A DNA stretch of 64,000 bases, taken from NCBI GenBank assembly GCA_945952105.1, contig CAMFGZ010000011.1, positions 62,001-126,000 on the forward strand, in the 5' to 3' direction. Of the stretch, positions 17,317 through 25,538 are shown one piece after another; position 1 is the stretch's first letter, and every line of letters starts with the position of its first letter. The notes under the pieces are model-generated. The model did no database searches and was not told the origin of the DNA. It saw only the letters and a list, made by a program, of their open reading frames with translations. Source of the DNA: an uncultured Rhodospirillaceae bacterium (GTDB lineage Bacteria > Pseudomonadota > Alphaproteobacteria > Reyranellales > Reyranellaceae). The position numbers were made by a program, and so were the translations under genes.

Positions 17317-19010
17317 TCGGCTGCCTGGGCCGAACCGAACTTCTCCCGCGCCTCGTCCGCGGTGTAGTAGCCGCGCGCCACGTCGCGGGCGATCGACTGG
17401 GCGCTGCGCCTGGCGGGATCTCCGAAGCCGCCGCCGCCTGGCGTCGAAACACGCACGACGTCGCCGACGCCGATCTCGATGTCCTGGTCCTTCGAGATGT
17501 GCGGTGGGTGATAGGCCTTGCCGCCCTGGTCGATCTGCACGGTGTTGGTTCCGCCGGCACTGCCGCCCAGCACGCCCTGCGGGCCGGTGCGGCCATGGTC
17601 CATCACCATCGATACCCTTGCCTCGCCGCGCCGGAGCTTGATCGCGTAATTGATGCCGAAGCCGCCGCGGAACTCGCCCGCGCCGCCGGAGCCTTCGCGC
17701 AGGGAGAATTCCTCGAACAGCACGGGATAGAACTGCTCCAGCACCTCGACCGGCGGCATCTTGGAAATGCCGATGGTCGAACAGCCATTGCTGAGACCGT
17801 CGCCGCCCTGGAAGCCGCCATACCCGCCGCCGGTGAAGAGATACATGATGTAGTTGCGCTTGCGCTCCGGATCGTAGCCGCCGACACCCAGGTTGCCGGA
17901 CGTGCCGGCGGGCGCCGCGAACAGGAGATCGGGGATCGCCTTGGTGAGGGCGGCGAACACCGCCTCGGCGATGCGCTGGCTCACTTCGGCCGCGCAGCCC
18001 GACACCGGCCGCGGATACTTTGCATAAAGGAACGTGTCCTCGGGCTCGACGATGCGCAGCGGCTCGAAGGTGCCGGCGTTGATCGGCACGTCGGGGAAGA
18101 CATGCTTCACGGCGAGATAGATCGCCGACTTGGTGGTGGCGATCACACTGTTCATCGGGCCGCGGCAGGGCGGGCTCGATCCCGTCATGTCGAAGGTGAG
18201 CTCGTCGCCCTTCTTCGTGATCTTCATGCGGATGGTGAGCGGCTCGTCGACGACGCCGTCGCTGTCGACCTGCGAGGCGCCCTCGTAAACGCCGTCGGGA
18301 ATGTCGGCGATCTTGGCGCGCATCTGGCGCTCGGCGCGGTGGCGCATTTCCGCGATCGCCGCCCGCACCACCTCGGCGCCGTAACGGTCGATCAACTCGG
18401 TGAGCCGGACCTCGCCGGTCGTCAGTGCGGCGGCCTGGGCCTTGATGTCGCCGATGCGCTGATCGGCGATGCGGATGTTCGACATGATGATGGACAGGAT
18501 CTCCTGGTCCATCTCGCCCTTCTTGAAGAATTTCACCGGCGGCAAGCGCAGGCCTTCCTGCTCGACCTCGGTGGCGCTGGCGGAGAAACCGCCCGGCACC
18601 ATGCCGCCGACATCGGGCCAGTGGCCGGTATTGGCCAGCCAGGCGAACAACTCGCCCTTGTAGAAGAACGGCTTCACGAAGCGCACGTCCATCAGGTGAG
18701 TGCCGCCGAGATAGGGATCGTTGACGATGAACACGTCGCCCGGATCGACCCTGCCGGCGTAATGCGTCTTCACACGCTCGATCACGGCGCGGGTGGAAAA
18801 CTGCATGGTGCCGACGAATACCGGCAGGCCGAGCTCGCCCTGGGCGATCAGGGAGCCGTCGACGGTGTCGTAGATGCCGTCGGAGCGGTCCATGCCCTCC
18901 GAGATCACCGGCGAGAAGGCCGCACGCACGAAGGCCAGATCCATCTCGTTGCAGACCTGGATCAGGCCGTTCTGGATGACTGTCAATGTGACGGGATCGA
19001 GGTTCGACAT
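17313..19010 (-). CDS. hydantoinase B/oxoprolinase family protein
   Basis: 565-aa HyuB-type subunit, start at MSNLDPVTLTV. GRVDPGDVFIVNDPYLGGTHLMDV (family signature, split by residues 95-120), SPPCRGPMNSV and GGSAGGTN are typical. HyuB works with an ATP-using HyuA to open hydantoin, oxoproline or carboxylated ketone substrates. No hyuA is adjacent here; the nearest is at 49.6 kb with its own hyuB. It starts an operon with a secreted hypothetical and an asparaginase, hinting at cyclic amide or N-substituted amino acid use. Confidence 0.85.
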   Translation of the reverse strand: MSNLDPVTLTVIQNGLIQVCNEMDLAFVRAAFSPVISEGMDRSDGIYDTVDGSLIAQGELGLPVFVGTMQFSTRAVIERVKTHYAGRVDPGDVFIVNDPYLGGTHLMDVRFVKPFFYKGELFAWLANTGHWPDVGGMVPGGFSASATEVEQEGLRLPPVKFFKKGEMDQEILSIIMSNIRIADQRIGDIKAQAAALTTGEVRLTELIDRYGAEVVRAAIAEMRHRAERQMRAKIADIPDGVYEGASQVDSDGVVDEPLTIRMKITKKGDELTFDMTGSSPPCRGPMNSVIATTKSAIYLAVKHVFPDVPINAGTFEPLRIVEPEDTFLYAKYPRPVSGCAAEVSQRIAEAVFAALTKAIPDLLFAAPAGTSGNLGVGGYDPERKRNYIMYLFTGGGYGGFQGGDGLSNGCSTIGISKMPPVEVLEQFYPVLFEEFSLREGSGGAGEFRGGFGINYAIKLRRGEARVSMVMDHGRTGPQGVLGGSAGGTNTVQIDQGGKAYHPPHISKDQDIEIGVGDVVRVSTPGGGGFGDPARRSAQSIARDVARGYYTADEAREKFGSAQAAE

Positions 19011-19089
19011 GTCCGAATCACTAGCACAGCCCATGCCTCGCTGCGCTATGATGGCGTTCAAATCCCCCACTTTTCGAAGCGGAATTCCC

Positions 19090-21426
19090 ATGAACGCGCC
19101 TGTCGATGCGAACAATCTCGATTTGATGAAATTCGGCGTCGGCCAGCCGGTCCCGCGACAGGAGGACCCGACCCTGCTGCAGGGCCAGGGCCGCTACACC
19201 GACGACATCAACCTCCCCGGGCAGGCCTATGCGGTGATGGTCCGCAGCCAGGTCGCCCACGGAATCCTCAAGGGCATCGACGCCGAGGAAGCGCGCGGCA
19301 TGCCCGGCGTATTGGGCATCTGGACCGGCGCCGATCTCAATGCCGCCGGCTACGGCGCGCTCAAGACCGTGATGATGGTGCCGAACCGCGACGGCTCGCA
19401 GATGAAGACACCGACACGCTACTCGCTCGCCACGGACAAGGTGCGCTTCGTCGGCGACCCGGTGGCCTTCGTCGTCGCCGAGACCCAGGCGCAGGCACGC
19501 GACGCCGCCGAGGCCGTCGTGCTCGACATCGAGCCCCTGCCCTCGGTCACCAATGCGCGCGAGGCTGCCCAGCCCGGCGCGCCGACCGTGTTCGACGACG
19601 TGCCGGACAATGTCTGCGCCGACTTCCAGTTCGGTGACAGCGCCAAGGTCGCGGAGGCCTTCGCCGGGGCCGCGCACGTGACGAAGCTCCACCTCGTCAG
19701 CAACCGCATCGTCGTCTGTGCGATGGAGCCGCGTACCGCGATCGGCCACTACGACAAGAAGACAGACCGCTCGACGCTCTATGCCGGTTGCCAGGGCGTG
19801 TTCGGCTTGAAGAACCAGATGGCGGCGCTGCTCGGCATCAAGTCGGCGCAGATGAGGGTCGTCACCGGCAATGTCGGCGGCTCGTTCGGCATGAAGGGCT
19901 CGCCCTATCCGGAATATGCCGGCCTCTTCCATGCCTCCAAGGCGCTCGGCCGCCCGGTCAAGTGGACCGACGACCGTTCGGGGAGCTTCCTCAGCGACCA
20001 GCACGGCCGCGACCACGATTTCGACGCCGAGCTGGCGCTCGACAAGGACGGCACCTTCCTCGCGGTCCGCCTGAAGGGGTACGCCAATCTCGGCGCCTAT
20101 CTCTCCAATGTCGGCGCCGCCATGGGCGCGCTGGGTGTCTCGCGCAACCTCGCCGCGGTCTATCGCACGCCGCTGATCGAGGTGCAGACCAAGGTGGCCT
20201 TCACCCACACTTCGCCGATCGGCGCCTATCGCGGCGCCGGCCGGCCCGAGGCCAACTATTTCATGGAGCGCCTGATCACCACCGCGGCCCGCGAGATGGG
20301 CCTCGACCAGGTCGAGATGCGCCGGCGCAATCACATCAAGCCGGAGGAGATGCCCTACAAGACGGCCTCGGGCACCACGTACGACAGCGGCGAGTTCACC
20401 GTCCTGCTCGACAAGGCGCTGGAACTGGCCGACGTCGCAGGCTTCGAGGCACGCAAGGAAGACAGCCGCAAGCGCGGCAAGCTGCGCGGCCTCGGCATCG
20501 GCGACTATCTCGAAGTGACGGCGCCGCCGACGAACGAGATGGGCGGTTTGCGTTTCGAGGAGAACGGCGATGTCACGATCATCACCGGCACTCTCGACTA
20601 CGGCCAGGGCCACTGGTCGGCCTTCGCACAGGTCCTGACGACGAAGCTCGGCATCCCATTCAACAGGATCAAGCTGAAGCAGGGCGACAGCGACCTGCTG
20701 ATCGCCGGCGGCGGCACCGGCGGCTCCAAGTCGATCATGGCCTCGGGCGCGGCGATCATTGAGGCGTCCGACAAGGTGATCGAGAAGGGCAAGGAGATCG
20801 CGGGCGTCGCCCTCGAAGCCTCGGCCGCCGACATCGAATTCAAGCTGGGACGTTTCGGGATCGTCGGCACCGATCGCGGCATCGGCATCATGGAACTGGC
20901 GGCCAAACTGCGCGGCGGCCTGAAGCTGCCCGAGGGCGTGCCCACGACACTCGACGTCAGCCACGTCCACGAGGCGGCGCCCTCGGCCTATCCCAACGGC
21001 ACCCATGTGGCGGAGGTCGAGGTCGACCCCGACACCGGCCATGTCGAAGTCGTGAAGTACACGATGATCGGCGACTTCGGCACGGTCATCAATCCGCTGC
21101 TGGTCGAGGGCCAGAGCCATGGCGGCGTCGTGCAGGGAATCAGCCAGGCGATCTTCGAGCATGTCGTCTACAGCGAGGAAGGCCAGCCCCTGACCGGCAG
21201 CTTCACCGACTACGCCATCCCCCGCGCGGGCGACGCGCCGTCGTTCAAGATCGACTACCACTCGGTCCCGGCCAAGACCAACGTGCTGGGCGCCAAGGGC
21301 TGCGGCGAGGCCGGCTGCGCGGGGTCGCTGCCTTCGGTGATGAACGCCATCTCCGACGCGCTGGGCGGCAAGCACATCAACATGCCGGCGACGCCCGAGC
21401 GGGTGTGGGAAGCGCTGAACAGCTGA
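19090..21426 (+). CDS. xanthine dehydrogenase family molybdopterin-binding subunit
   Basis: 778-aa large subunit of the molybdenum hydroxylase family. PVPRQEDPTLLQGQGRYTDD begins the a/b hammerhead; GAYRGAGRPEA (from about 378) is the molybdopterin motif of the form II/aldehyde oxidase type rather than the CO dehydrogenase AYRCSFR form; GAKGCGEAGCAGS holds the catalytic Glu740. Such enzymes hydroxylate aldehydes or N-heterocycles and need [2Fe-2S] and FAD subunits, none of which is adjacent. Divergent from hyuB. A terminator hairpin follows. Confidence 0.88.
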   Translation: MNAPVDANNLDLMKFGVGQPVPRQEDPTLLQGQGRYTDDINLPGQAYAVMVRSQVAHGILKGIDAEEARGMPGVLGIWTGADLNAAGYGALKTVMMVPNRDGSQMKTPTRYSLATDKVRFVGDPVAFVVAETQAQARDAAEAVVLDIEPLPSVTNAREAAQPGAPTVFDDVPDNVCADFQFGDSAKVAEAFAGAAHVTKLHLVSNRIVVCAMEPRTAIGHYDKKTDRSTLYAGCQGVFGLKNQMAALLGIKSAQMRVVTGNVGGSFGMKGSPYPEYAGLFHASKALGRPVKWTDDRSGSFLSDQHGRDHDFDAELALDKDGTFLAVRLKGYANLGAYLSNVGAAMGALGVSRNLAAVYRTPLIEVQTKVAFTHTSPIGAYRGAGRPEANYFMERLITTAAREMGLDQVEMRRRNHIKPEEMPYKTASGTTYDSGEFTVLLDKALELADVAGFEARKEDSRKRGKLRGLGIGDYLEVTAPPTNEMGGLRFEENGDVTIITGTLDYGQGHWSAFAQVLTTKLGIPFNRIKLKQGDSDLLIAGGGTGGSKSIMASGAAIIEASDKVIEKGKEIAGVALEASAADIEFKLGRFGIVGTDRGIGIMELAAKLRGGLKLPEGVPTTLDVSHVHEAAPSAYPNGTHVAEVEVDPDTGHVEVVKYTMIGDFGTVINPLLVEGQSHGGVVQGISQAIFEHVVYSEEGQPLTGSFTDYAIPRAGDAPSFKIDYHSVPAKTNVLGAKGCGEAGCAGSLPSVMNAISDALGGKHINMPATPERVWEALNS

Positions 21427-21445
21427 TTTGAGCCCAGCATCCAAG

Positions 21446-21480
21446 GAAAGGGCTGCAGCTCCCGTTGGAGGAGCCCTTTC
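21446..21480 (+). terminator. terminator-like hairpin after the molybdenum hydroxylase gene
   Basis: Perfect 9-bp arms GAAAGGGCT (21446-21454) and AGCCCTTTC (21472-21480) enclose an inner CTCC/GGAG stem with loop CGTT. It lies 19 bp after the stop codon. No long T run follows, so efficiency is uncertain. Confidence 0.6.
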
Positions 21481-21502
21481 GATCGGCTATGTGCTCGCCC
21501 CG

Positions 21503-22756
21503 ATGAAACAAAAGCGATTCTGGTTCTGGGGCGCGTTCGCGGCGTTGCTCGCGGTCGTCACGCTGGCGGGTCTCGAGGTCCTTAGTTCTTTCGTCGTGCC
21601 ACCTTGGCCGGCGCGCGAGCTGCGGCCGATCGAAGTCTCCAACGCCGCCATTGCGAGCACGCTCAGCGGCACGCAGTCGGTCCCGCACTACAACAGCTGG
21701 GGCCTGCGCGACCGTGAGCATTCGATGGAGAAGCCGACCGGGCTCTTCCGAGCGCTCATCGTCGGCGACAGTTTCGTCGAAGGCGCTTTCGTCGACAGAT
21801 CCGTTGGCATGCGCATCGAGGAACAGTGGCAATCGCAGGGCCGTCGCGACCTCGAACTGATGAGCCTCGGCGTCTCGGCCACGGGACCGCGCCAGTACTA
21901 TTACCGTGTCCGAGACATCGGTCTGGTCCTGCAGCCCGACGCCCTCATACTGCTGTTCTACTCGGGCAACGACTTCGTCTCCGACGTACTCTCCGCCTTG
22001 CAGATCCCTCCACTCGTCGCCGAACGGCCTCGGCCCTCATGGCTGGGCGCGATCGCACCCCGTCTGACCTGGCTGCTGGTGAATCGCCTTGGCCTCTCCG
22101 AATTCGGAAGCGGCAAGGTCGTCGGTGTCGACGACGTCGCGGCGGTCCTGAAGAAGCCGCGCGCCGAGAGGGTCGATGCGATGGTCCGCTTCCTAAAAGC
22201 CTACTACTACCCGCAGAAGGACGAGCGGGCGATGCGCGAGATTCTGGCTCGCGGCGGCGACCGGTTCTGGGACACTTTCGAGCCGCGGGATCACGACCAG
22301 GAGTATCTCCAGGGCTGGTGGATGGCAGGCATGGTCGATTGGGAGACCGCCAACTGGTCGGTACCCTTGACCCAATCGGAAATTGAGAAGTCCCTGAACA
22401 GGTCCGACATCGACGCGACGATGAGCTGGCTTCTGGGCACGCAGGAACTCGCCCGTCAGAAGGGCATCAAGTTCGCCATTGCCCTGGCGCCGGTCGGACT
22501 GGTGGATCCGCGCTACGCCGAATTCTGGAGGCCGTGGCCGCGCTATCTCAGCTTTCCCCGGCAGAGGGAGGCCATGCACCGCGTACTGCGGGCGGAGCTG
22601 GAGGCGAAGGGCGTGACGGTCGTCGATCTGGAAGACGACCTCAAGGGCGTGCCGGGTACCTATCGCGTATCGGACGGGCACTGGACCGAACTCGGCACCG
22701 AGATCGCCGCCAAACGGCTCGAGGCCGAACTGATAAGGCTACGGGAGGCCCGTTAG
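21503..22756 (+). CDS. SGNH/GDSL-fold hydrolase-like membrane-anchored protein
   Basis: 417 aa with an N-terminal anchor (FWGAFAALLAVVTLAGLEVL, 9-28). Block I is IVGDSFVEG with Ser90, block III is the GND in YSGNDFVSD, and block V is DGHWTELG with Asp391/His393; the set resembles AlgJ/AlgX-type O-acetyltransferase or esterase domains. It would act on the periplasmic side. Substrate unknown. The last 65 bp recur in diverged form at 25054-25117, beyond the methyltransferase island, so this copy may have arrived with that island. Confidence 0.8.
   Translation: MKQKRFWFWGAFAALLAVVTLAGLEVLSSFVVPPWPARELRPIEVSNAAIASTLSGTQSVPHYNSWGLRDREHSMEKPTGLFRALIVGDSFVEGAFVDRSVGMRIEEQWQSQGRRDLELMSLGVSATGPRQYYYRVRDIGLVLQPDALILLFYSGNDFVSDVLSALQIPPLVAERPRPSWLGAIAPRLTWLLVNRLGLSEFGSGKVVGVDDVAAVLKKPRAERVDAMVRFLKAYYYPQKDERAMREILARGGDRFWDTFEPRDHDQEYLQGWWMAGMVDWETANWSVPLTQSEIEKSLNRSDIDATMSWLLGTQELARQKGIKFAIALAPVGLVDPRYAEFWRPWPRYLSFPRQREAMHRVLRAELEAKGVTVVDLEDDLKGVPGTYRVSDGHWTELGTEIAAKRLEAELIRLREAR
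22692..22756 (+). repeat. left copy of SGNH 3'-end repeat
   Basis: 3' end of the intact SGNH gene. 51 of 65 positions match 25054-25118, including 21 identical bases at the left edge. Encoded ends are LGTEIAAKRLEAELIRLREAR here and IGTEIAARRLEAELGRMREAR there, each differing at a few residues. Confidence 0.8.
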
Positions 22757-23048
22757 GGCTTCGATCTGCTCACGCACGACGCCAGATCGCGGCACTTTAC
22801 TTGCAGATGCAGATGCATCCTGCCGCGAAGCTGGCTCCAGCCATTTCCATCAATACCCCTTCACATTCGCTATCGGTCCCGCGCATTAGACGCCGCGACT
22901 CCACATCGTGTGGCGATTTAGCAACACAGAACACAACCAGTACGACAACAAAATCAAGTTGCCGCTTCAGCGTGATCTACACCATCCCTTGAAAATTTGC
23001 AGTTATCCACAACCAGTGGATACTGAAAGGAAGGGGGAGGCACGCAAC
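22757..23048. other. A/T-richer intergenic region, left part of the methyltransferase island
   Basis: 292 bp without a convincing gene. Composition shifts from GC-rich to mixed soon after the SGNH stop. The only clear signals are the promoter and palindrome just before the methyltransferase gene. No transposase, integrase or tRNA remnant is visible. Confidence 0.6.
22997..23024 (+). promoter_or_regulatory. candidate methyltransferase promoter with palindromic operator
   Basis: TTGCAG (22997-23002) and GATACT (23019-23024) form a 4/6 plus 4/6 sigma70-like pair with a 16-bp spacer. Inside lies a dyad TATCCAC-AACCA-GTGGATA (23004-23022), and its left arm is part of a perfect DnaA box TTATCCACA (23003-23011). 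A repressor bound there would block the promoter, which would suit autoregulation of a methyltransferase. Inference from sequence layout. Confidence 0.45.
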
Positions 23049-24923
23049 ATGCGAACAACTCACGGCGAGACAGCACCGCAATGTCCTGACTTGTACTTCG
23101 GTGACAACTTGGACGTGCTGCGCCGGCACATCAAAGACGAGACCGTAGACCTCGTCTATCTTGACCCGCCTTTCAATTCTAAGGCGAGCTACAACATGCT
23201 CTATAAAGAGCCTACGGGCCGCCGCTCCGTTGCCCAAGTGCAGGCATTTGAAGATACATGGCAATGGGGTCCGGACGCAGCTAGCGCTTATGATGAGGTG
23301 CTAGCCTCGCGGAATTCGGCCGCAGGAATTCTTCGCGCACTCCATGGCTCATTGGGCTCGACCGACTTAATGGCCTATCTCACGATGATGACCGTTCGGC
23401 TGATCGAACTGCATCGCGTGCTGAAGCCTACAGGCTCCCTTTATCTGCATTGCGACCCGACAGCGAGCCACTATCTCAAGATTATCTTGGATGCTATTTT
23501 TGGCCCTACCTGTTTCCGAACTGAAATCAGCTGGAAGAGACAGTCCGCTCACAACGACGCAAAGCAAGGCCGCAAACAGTACGGCAATATTCGCGATGTT
23601 CTCTTTTTTTATACGAAGAGCCAGACCTGGACATGGAACTGGCAGTACACGCCGTACGACCAGAAGTACGTCGAGGACTTTTACAAACACGTAGAGCCCG
23701 AAACAGGCCGACGCTTTACGCTCAGCGACATAACCGGTCCCGGCGGCGCAGCAAAAGGCAACCCACATTACGAAATCATGGGGATCACACGCTATTGGCG
23801 CTACTCTCAATCACGCATGGAGAGCCTCATCGCTAGTGGCAAAGTGGTACAGAGCAAGCCAGGCGCAGTGCCTCGAGAAAAGCGCTATCTCGACGAGATG
23901 CCTGGGGTCAGCCTTCAGAATGATTGGAATGATATTCTTCCGGCGGCAGGGAAAGAGTCGCTTGGCTACCCTACGCAAAAACCTCTCATGCTCTTAGAGC
24001 GTATACTGAAAACATCGTCGAACCCTGGCGATACTGTTCTAGATCCCTTTTGCGGTTGCGGCACGACCGTGCACGCGGCCCTCACAACTGGAAGACACTG
24101 CATTGGCATCGATGTCACTCACATCGCCATTCAGGTTATTATTGACCGAATCAAGAAGTACTTTCCTGCCGTAAAGCCCAACGTACTTGGCCGCCCTGAG
24201 GATTTGGAGGGCGCTCGCGCTCTCGCAAATCAAGATAAGTACGAATTTCAGTGGTGGGCTGCGTCTCTTATCGGTGGACAAGCGCGCGGCGGCAACAAGA
24301 AGGGCGCTGATCGTGGCGTTGATGGAGAAGTGTTCTTCAAACGTGGTGCCAACGACTATGGACGCGCCATTATCTCCGTTAAGGGTGGCGAGAATTTATC
24401 ACCTTCCATGATTCGTGAGTTGGCCGGCACACGCGAGCAGGAAGGCGCAGACATGGGCATTTTCATTTGCCTGAGAGATCCGTCTCCTAAGATGATTTCA
24501 GCTGCCGCGGCATGCGGCAGCTTCGACGGCGGATATCCTCGAGTTGCGATCGTGACGATCGAGAAGTTACTGCAGCGTCAAAAAGAGATCGTTCTTCCAC
24601 CATCATTCGATACCGTTACCGTCAGAGATCAAGCAAGACAGCGTGGTTCGACACCCAAAATCAAGAAGCCAGAGGAAAGGCACAAGGCACCAGAGTTCAT
24701 CTGGGCACTCAGCCAGAAAGATCGAGGAACGAAGATGCTTCCCTTGGAAGAGCCTCTATTGGTGCATCCACGTTCCAAATGGCATCAATCAGACAAACCA
24801 CAAAGTCGGTCAAAATTCGCGCCTCTAATCGTCGAGCAAGGCAAGCACACGATGCAGACGTCGTTTGCCGAAGCACAGAGGGATTTTGAGCCTAACAGAA
24901 AACGGCGAACGGCTCGCCGCTAG
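23049..24923 (+). CDS. DNA methyltransferase fused to Mrr-like PD-(D/E)xK nuclease domain
   Basis: 624 aa. The methyltransferase part (about 1-390) has motif IV DPPF at 39-42 before motif I DPFCGCGTT at 332-340, the beta-class order for N6-adenine or N4-cytosine amino-methylation. From about 400 the frame continues into a restriction-like domain: GADRGVDGE with Asp421/Asp425/Glu427 and IISVKGG with Lys445, resembling the Mrr catalytic domain, though Ser443 stands where Gln/Glu/Asp is usual. The basic tail ends PNRKRRTARR. GGGGAGG precedes the ATG. Markedly A/T-richer than neighbours and flanked by a gene-end duplication, so horizontally acquired. Either a one-protein restriction-modification enzyme or a modification enzyme with a DNA-binding relic. 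Confidence 0.85.
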   Translation: MRTTHGETAPQCPDLYFGDNLDVLRRHIKDETVDLVYLDPPFNSKASYNMLYKEPTGRRSVAQVQAFEDTWQWGPDAASAYDEVLASRNSAAGILRALHGSLGSTDLMAYLTMMTVRLIELHRVLKPTGSLYLHCDPTASHYLKIILDAIFGPTCFRTEISWKRQSAHNDAKQGRKQYGNIRDVLFFYTKSQTWTWNWQYTPYDQKYVEDFYKHVEPETGRRFTLSDITGPGGAAKGNPHYEIMGITRYWRYSQSRMESLIASGKVVQSKPGAVPREKRYLDEMPGVSLQNDWNDILPAAGKESLGYPTQKPLMLLERILKTSSNPGDTVLDPFCGCGTTVHAALTTGRHCIGIDVTHIAIQVIIDRIKKYFPAVKPNVLGRPEDLEGARALANQDKYEFQWWAASLIGGQARGGNKKGADRGVDGEVFFKRGANDYGRAIISVKGGENLSPSMIRELAGTREQEGADMGIFICLRDPSPKMISAAAACGSFDGGYPRVAIVTIEKLLQRQKEIVLPPSFDTVTVRDQARQRGSTPKIKKPEERHKAPEFIWALSQKDRGTKMLPLEEPLLVHPRSKWHQSDKPQSRSKFAPLIVEQGKHTMQTSFAEAQRDFEPNRKRRTARR

Positions 24924-25053
24924 ATAGAATAACCCCATCTGCATTGAGAAAACGTCAACGTCATATATGGGCCGCGGAGCCAGGCCCCCTTCGGCCCCAT
25001 ACTCTATCGGCCCAATTGAATAAAAGATCTGCTCACTTGAGCTGGCGTGAACA

Positions 25054-25117
25054 TCGGCACCGAGATCGCCGCCAGGCGCCTCGAAGCCGAGTTGGGAAGG
25101 ATGCGCGAGGCCCGCTG
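25054..25117 (+). pseudogene. remnant of SGNH hydrolase 3' end (right copy)
   Basis: Open only from about 25041; the frame reads GTEIAARRLEAELGRMREAR then stop, homologous to the last 21 codons of the SGNH gene 2.3 kb upstream. It lacks everything before codon 397 of that gene. It keeps a hairpin over its stop codon that the upstream copy lacks, which suggests that this is the original chromosomal end. Confidence 0.75.
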
Positions 25118-25126
25118 AGGCGGGCC
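25109..25126 (+). terminator. hairpin over the SGNH remnant stop
   Basis: Perfect 7-bp stem GGCCCGC (25109-25115) with GCGGGCC (25120-25126), loop TGAG containing the stop. No T run. It probably once ended the SGNH transcript and now separates the island from the convergent DUF35 gene. Confidence 0.5.
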
Positions 25127-25139
25127 CCGGACGCCGGCG

Positions 25140-25535
25140 TCAGGCCGGCGTGAACATCGGCAGCGGCGGACCGCCGTCGGTCGGCCTGAACACGACCGTC
25201 ACCGGTTGATCGCACTTCAGCTTGTCGAAGTCGCAGTCGACGATATTGGTCAGCATGCGCGGCCCTTCGGCGAGGGTCACATAGCCGATCGCGTACGGCA
25301 CCGGCGCGCGGCGCATCACGCTGTACGAATAGATCGTGCCCTTGCCCGACGCCTCGACCCATTCGGTCTTGTCGCTGAAGCAGAACGGACAGATCGTGCG
25401 CGGATAATAATGCGCCTGGCCGCAGCTCGTGCACTTGCGCACCAGCAGCTTGCCCTTGCCCGCGGCGTCCCAATAGGCCTGCGTCTCTTCGCTGACGGCC
25501 GGAGGCGGCAGCTTGCGCTCTTTGGTCTCGGCCAT
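25140..25535 (-). CDS. Zn-ribbon/OB-fold protein (DUF35 family), thiolase partner
   Basis: 131 aa. The rubredoxin-like zinc ribbon CTSCGQAHYYPRTICPFC (about 35-52, four Cys) is followed by an OB-fold with GKGTIYSYSVMRRAPVPYAIGYVTLAEGP trimmed core YSYSVMRRAPVPYAIG. DUF35 proteins bind CoA substrates and form complexes with SCP2/SCP-x-type thiolases. The thiolase gene ends 3 bp upstream, so they are translationally coupled. Confidence 0.88.
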   Translation of the reverse strand: MAETKERKLPPPAVSEETQAYWDAAGKGKLLVRKCTSCGQAHYYPRTICPFCFSDKTEWVEASGKGTIYSYSVMRRAPVPYAIGYVTLAEGPRMLTNIVDCDFDKLKCDQPVTVVFRPTDGGPPLPMFTPA

Positions 25536-25538
25536 GGT

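Noticed and set aside
17499..19637. 712-codon rightward frame opposite hyuB
   Set aside because: Composition is typical of a shadow frame and it crosses two strongly supported genes.
19021..21444. 807-codon leftward frame opposite the molybdenum hydroxylase
   Set aside because: Low-complexity Arg/Asp/Gly-rich translation with no motif; the opposite strand has a complete enzyme.
23003..23011. DnaA box as part of a replication origin
   Set aside because: Only one perfect box, no cluster, no A/T-rich unwinding element and no dnaA, parAB or rep gene nearby.
22757..25139. Transposon or integrative element carrying the methyltransferase
   Set aside because: No transposase, integrase, terminal inverted repeats or tRNA target; the only flanking repeat is a diverged host gene end.
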